Assembly (NCBI GenBank): GCA_028699735.1
Contig: JAQVUB010000110.1
Location: forward strand, 1 to 7,611
Direction of reading: 5' to 3'
DNA: 7,611 nucleotides
Source: Lentisphaeria bacterium
GTDB lineage: Bacteria > Verrucomicrobiota > Lentisphaeria > Oligosphaerales > Oligosphaeraceae
Below, in pieces: positions 5,823 to 7,611 of this stretch (its first letter is position 1; every line of letters starts with the position of its first letter). Position numbers and translations under genes: made by a program. Below the pieces are notes generated by a model. It did no database searches and was not told where the DNA came from. It was given only the letters and a program-made list of their open reading frames with translations.

Positions 5823-6695
5823 TCAGAACACAACCTTGTTCAGGGTATATTCAACCAGACCAACTGCACCGGCGGCCTTCAGAGCCGGAATGATATCACG
5901 CATGATATGAGAATCCAGGACGGTGGTCAGAGAGAGCCATTCCGGATTGGACAGATGGGATACCGTTGGCTGCTGTAGCGCCGGCAAAAGATTCAGCACT
6001 TCCTGCAGATTCTTCTGATGCACATTCAGCATCAGGCCCACTTTGTTTTCAGCCGCCAGAACAGCCTGTAACAGCAACGCAATCCCGTCCATCTTCTGGC
6101 GCTTGAAGGGATCCGCAGCCGCCGCTTTGTTGGCAATAAACCGGGTGGTGGTCTCGCAAATCGTGTCAACAATACGCAAATTATTTGCCTTGAGGCTGGA
6201 GCCGGTTTCGGTGATTTCGACAATGGCATCCGCCAGATGCGGCGGTTTGACTTCCGTAGCTCCCCAGCTGAATTCAACATCAGCCTCAACACCGTGTTTC
6301 TCGAGATAGCGTTTCGTCATCCCCATCGCTTCCGTAGCGATGCGTTTACCAGCCAGGTCTTTGGCACAGTGAATCGCTGAGTCGTTGGGAACCGCCAGCA
6401 CCCAACGCAGCGGCTTGCGCCCGACTTTCCCGTAAACCAGTTCCGCTATTTCCACTACATCAGCTGAATTCTCCAGAATCCAATCGTATCCAGTCAAACC
6501 CGCATCCATGATGCCCAGTTCGACATAACGGGCGATTTCCTGAGCACGAATCAGCATGCATTCGATTTCCGGATCATCAATCTCCGGATAATAGGAACGC
6601 GAATGAATATCGATTTTATATCCCGCCCGGCGGAACATTTCCACCGTGGTCTCTTCCAGACTCCCCTTGGGCAAAGCAAGACGCAATACTGACAT
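5823..6695 (-). CDS. hisG: ATP phosphoribosyltransferase HisG, long form
   Basis: Catalyses the first committed step of histidine synthesis, joining ATP and PRPP to give phosphoribosyl-ATP in the cytosol. The N-terminus LRLALPKGSLEE is the family start; DAGLTGYDWILEN (about 64-76) and the PRPP-binding segment ADAIVEITETGSSLKANNL (155-173) are intact. At 290 residues it is the long form: residues from about 213 to the end (KMDGIALLLQ through VEYTLNKVVF) match the C-terminal regulatory HisG_C domain that binds histidine, so no HisZ partner is needed. The start ATG at 6695 has AAGAGG about 8 bases upstream, overlapping the end of hisI. The gene is 12 bases downstream of hisI, and its TGA is 2 bases from repeat copy 2, the likely terminator. 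Feedback inhibition by histidine is expected from the family. Confidence 0.96.
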   Translation of the reverse strand: MSVLRLALPKGSLEETTVEMFRRAGYKIDIHSRSYYPEIDDPEIECMLIRAQEIARYVELGIMDAGLTGYDWILENSADVVEIAELVYGKVGRKPLRWVLAVPNDSAIHCAKDLAGKRIATEAMGMTKRYLEKHGVEADVEFSWGATEVKPPHLADAIVEITETGSSLKANNLRIVDTICETTTRFIANKAAAADPFKRQKMDGIALLLQAVLAAENKVGLMLNVHQKNLQEVLNLLPALQQPTVSHLSNPEWLSLTTVLDSHIMRDIIPALKAAGAVGLVEYTLNKVVF

Positions 6696-6707
6696 GCCGG
6701 ATACCTC

Positions 6708-7091
6708 TTATTTCTGATAAACTTTTGCGGGATCAAAAACGCGTTCTCCCTGGATACTCAAGCTGCCATCCGCTTCAACACGGCGGAAAAAGCAACTGCG
6801 GTATCCTTCATGGCAAGCCGCGTCGCCAACCTGTTCAATCTTGAATATGACCGTGTCCAGATCACAATCAACCAGAATTTCCTTCACTTTCTGAATGTTT
6901 CCGGAACTCTCCCCCTTGACCCACAGCTTCTTCCGGGAGCGCGTCCAATACGTAGCAATCCCAGTTTCCAGAGTCTTATTCCAGGCCTCTTCATTCAGAT
7001 AAGCCAGCATTAATACTTCGCCGGTACGGTAATCCTGGGCAATCGCCGGAATCAAACCGTCCGCACTCTTTGAAAAATCAAGTTTCACCAT
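6708..7091 (-). CDS. hisI: Phosphoribosyl-AMP cyclohydrolase HisI, monofunctional
   Basis: Opens the adenine ring of phosphoribosyl-AMP, the third step of histidine synthesis. With the start at ATG 7091 the protein has 127 residues, the size of a stand-alone cyclohydrolase; there is no HisE domain fused at the C-terminus. The family core is complete: YWTRSRKKLWVKGESSGNIQ (48-67), the metal site DCDLD (D75, D77, D79 for Mg; C76 as a Zn ligand), and GDAACHEGYRSCFF with C93 and C100 as the remaining Zn ligands. A TTG 42 bases further upstream (7133) would add 14 residues, but AGGAGA at 7100-7105 precedes the ATG by 8 bases and a hairpin covers the longer start. It is first in a two-gene unit with hisG; other his genes are not in the window. 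Confidence 0.95.
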   Translation of the reverse strand: MVKLDFSKSADGLIPAIAQDYRTGEVLMLAYLNEEAWNKTLETGIATYWTRSRKKLWVKGESSGNIQKVKEILVDCDLDTVIFKIEQVGDAACHEGYRSCFFRRVEADGSLSIQGERVFDPAKVYQK

Positions 7092-7099
7092 GCTCAGAT

Positions 7100-7105
7100 T
7101 CTCCT
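7100..7105 (-). promoter_or_regulatory. Shine-Dalgarno site that fixes the hisI start
   Basis: AGGAGA on the minus strand lies 8 bases before ATG 7091, the spacing expected of a functional site. It argues against the upstream TTG start at 7133. Confidence 0.75.
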
Positions 7106-7122
7106 GCAGTTCAAAATCTTCC

Positions 7123-7141
7123 GGCCAACGCAACGCTGGCC
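7123..7141 (-). promoter_or_regulatory. Short hairpin in the hisI 5' leader
   Basis: Read on the minus strand, GGCCAGCG (7141-7134) pairs with CGTTGGCC (7130-7123) around a TTG loop. It has 8 pairs including one G.U, which would be an A.C mismatch on the other strand. It lies about 18 bases upstream of the SD, near the expected 5' end of the hisI-hisG transcript. It has no T tract, so it is not a terminator. It may stabilise the 5' end or bind a regulator. Confidence 0.5.
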
Positions 7142-7156
7142 AAATGCAAAAAACTT

Positions 7157-7184
7157 AATGTAAAGGCCATCGGCTGAAATTCAA
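7157..7184 (-). promoter_or_regulatory. Possible promoter of hisI-hisG
   Basis: On the minus strand TTGAAT (7184-7179) and TACATT (7162-7157) are 16 bases apart. Transcription would begin near 7150, about 60 bases before the hisI ATG and just before the leader hairpin. No histidine-rich leader peptide is visible in this space. Confidence 0.35.
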
Positions 7185-7221
7185 TAAAAACACGCGTAAA
7201 CTTATGGGATAACTACACTTT

Positions 7222-7413
7222 TCAGTAATACGTCAGCGAATCTGGGTAGCAGTGCTTTTTTACAACGAAAGACACTAACGACCCGAAAAAATTTCATGGG
7301 ATGAATAACGCATTCCTTCAGTCAAAGCCGCTTCCCATGAAATTTTTTCGGGTCGGTTCGTGCTTTTCGTTGTTAAAAAGAATTTCTCAATTACCAGCTT
7401 CACGTATTACTGA
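7222..7413 (-). repeat. Intergenic palindromic element, copy 3 (most complete, with 12-bp terminal inverted repeats)
   Basis: The core hairpin spans about 7255-7380. The inner 23 bp, 7279-7301 with 7333-7355 (CGACCCGAAAAAATTTCAT then GGGA), pair perfectly, and the outer arms carry the ACAACGAAA family sequence with a few differences. The 31-base loop (7302-7332), reverse-complemented, contains GCGGCTTTGACTG and GGAATGCGTT as in copy 1, so this copy is inverted relative to copy 1. Outside the hairpin, TCAGTAATACGT at 7222-7233 and its exact reverse complement at 7402-7413 form 12-bp terminal inverted repeats about 190 bp apart. Both flanks are partly shared with copy 1. No target-site duplication is evident and there is no ORF inside. 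The arrangement fits a small non-autonomous mobile element. Confidence 0.8.
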
Positions 7414-7417
7414 CACA

Positions 7418-7439
7418 GGACAAAATTTGGACAAAATTT
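7418..7439 (+). repeat. Perfect tandem duplication of an 11-bp unit
   Basis: GGACAAAATTT occurs twice head to tail (7418-7428 and 7429-7439). The second copy ends 23 bases upstream of the likely -35 of tRNA-Ser. It could be a simple slippage duplication or an upstream activator site; the sequence alone does not decide. Confidence 0.6.
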
Positions 7440-7462
7440 CTTTCTGTTTTTGCTGGAACGAA

Positions 7463-7490
7463 TTGAAAACCGCCCGGATGGAGTTATTGT
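7463..7490 (+). promoter_or_regulatory. Possible promoter of tRNA-Ser
   Basis: TTGAAA at 7463-7468 and TATTGT at 7485-7490 are 16 bases apart. Transcription would start near 7497, giving a leader of about 20 bases before the mature tRNA at 7518. The -10 is weak. Confidence 0.4.
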
Positions 7491-7517
7491 AATGCAATCG
7501 ACTTTTCAAACACTTCC

Positions 7518-7606
<89 letters not shown>

Positions 7607-7611
7607 TTTTA

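Larger units (their letters stand above)
7092..7517. other. Divergent intergenic region between hisI and tRNA-Ser
   Basis: These 426 bp contain no credible gene. From left to right they hold the hisI leader hairpin and possible promoter, palindromic element copy 3 with its outer inverted repeats, a tandem 11-bp repeat, and the possible tRNA promoter. Confidence 0.75.

Noticed and set aside
7092..7133. Longer hisI start at TTG 7133
   Set aside because: The ATG at 7091 has a well-spaced AGGAGA, begins where the family begins, and the extra 14 codons overlap the leader hairpin.
1338..7413. CRISPR array
   Set aside because: The repeats are kilobases apart, palindromic, of variable length and separated by genes; there are no regular spacers and no cas genes.

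Overview
The window holds five protein-coding genes and one tRNA gene in moderately GC-rich bacterial DNA (about half G+C by eye). Complete Shine-Dalgarno sites, intrinsic-terminator-like structures and a bacterial tRNA with encoded CCA show that it is bacterial. The taxon cannot be fixed from this sequence. A GH31 sugar hydrolase, a pore-less CmpX-type membrane protein and intergenic 'AACAACGAAAAGCACGAA'-type palindromes would fit a PVC-group bacterium such as Lentisphaerota or Kiritimatiellota, but this is a low-confidence inference.

Layout from left to right: (1) part of an intergenic palindromic repeat at the left edge, running into the stop codon of (2) a minus-strand MFS efflux transporter similar to MdtG (22-1224). 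(3) A 479-bp divergent intergenic region carrying repeat copy 1 (about 1338-1523). (4) A plus-strand polytopic membrane protein (1704-3194) built from about 4.5 tandem conserved-TM-helix repeats, without the MscS beta domain. (5) A 300-bp gap (3195-3494) that is almost entirely RNA-like secondary structure: a 5' hairpin, then a 27-bp uninterrupted helix enclosing two smaller hairpins and ending in a T6 tract. (6) A plus-strand cytosolic GH31 family hydrolase (3495-5693). (7) Repeat copy 2, filling the whole 129-bp convergent gap. (8) A minus-strand histidine-biosynthesis pair hisI-hisG (7091-5823), 12 bp apart. (9) Repeat copy 3 (7222-7413) in the divergent gap before (10) tRNA-Ser(GGA) at 7518-7606.

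How it fits together: hisI and hisG are a co-transcribed pair for steps 1 and 3 of histidine synthesis. The transporter, membrane protein and hydrolase show no shared pathway and look like independent units. The most interesting parts are noncoding. One is the structured 3204-3424 segment, either a free-standing small RNA with its own terminator or an attenuator in front of the GH31 gene. The other is a family of about 120-190 bp palindromic elements whose arms, loop core and outer flanks are conserved between copies; they sit at every boundary between oppositely oriented transcription units in the window. I found no CRISPR array, IS transposase, phage gene, toxin-antitoxin pair or defence system.
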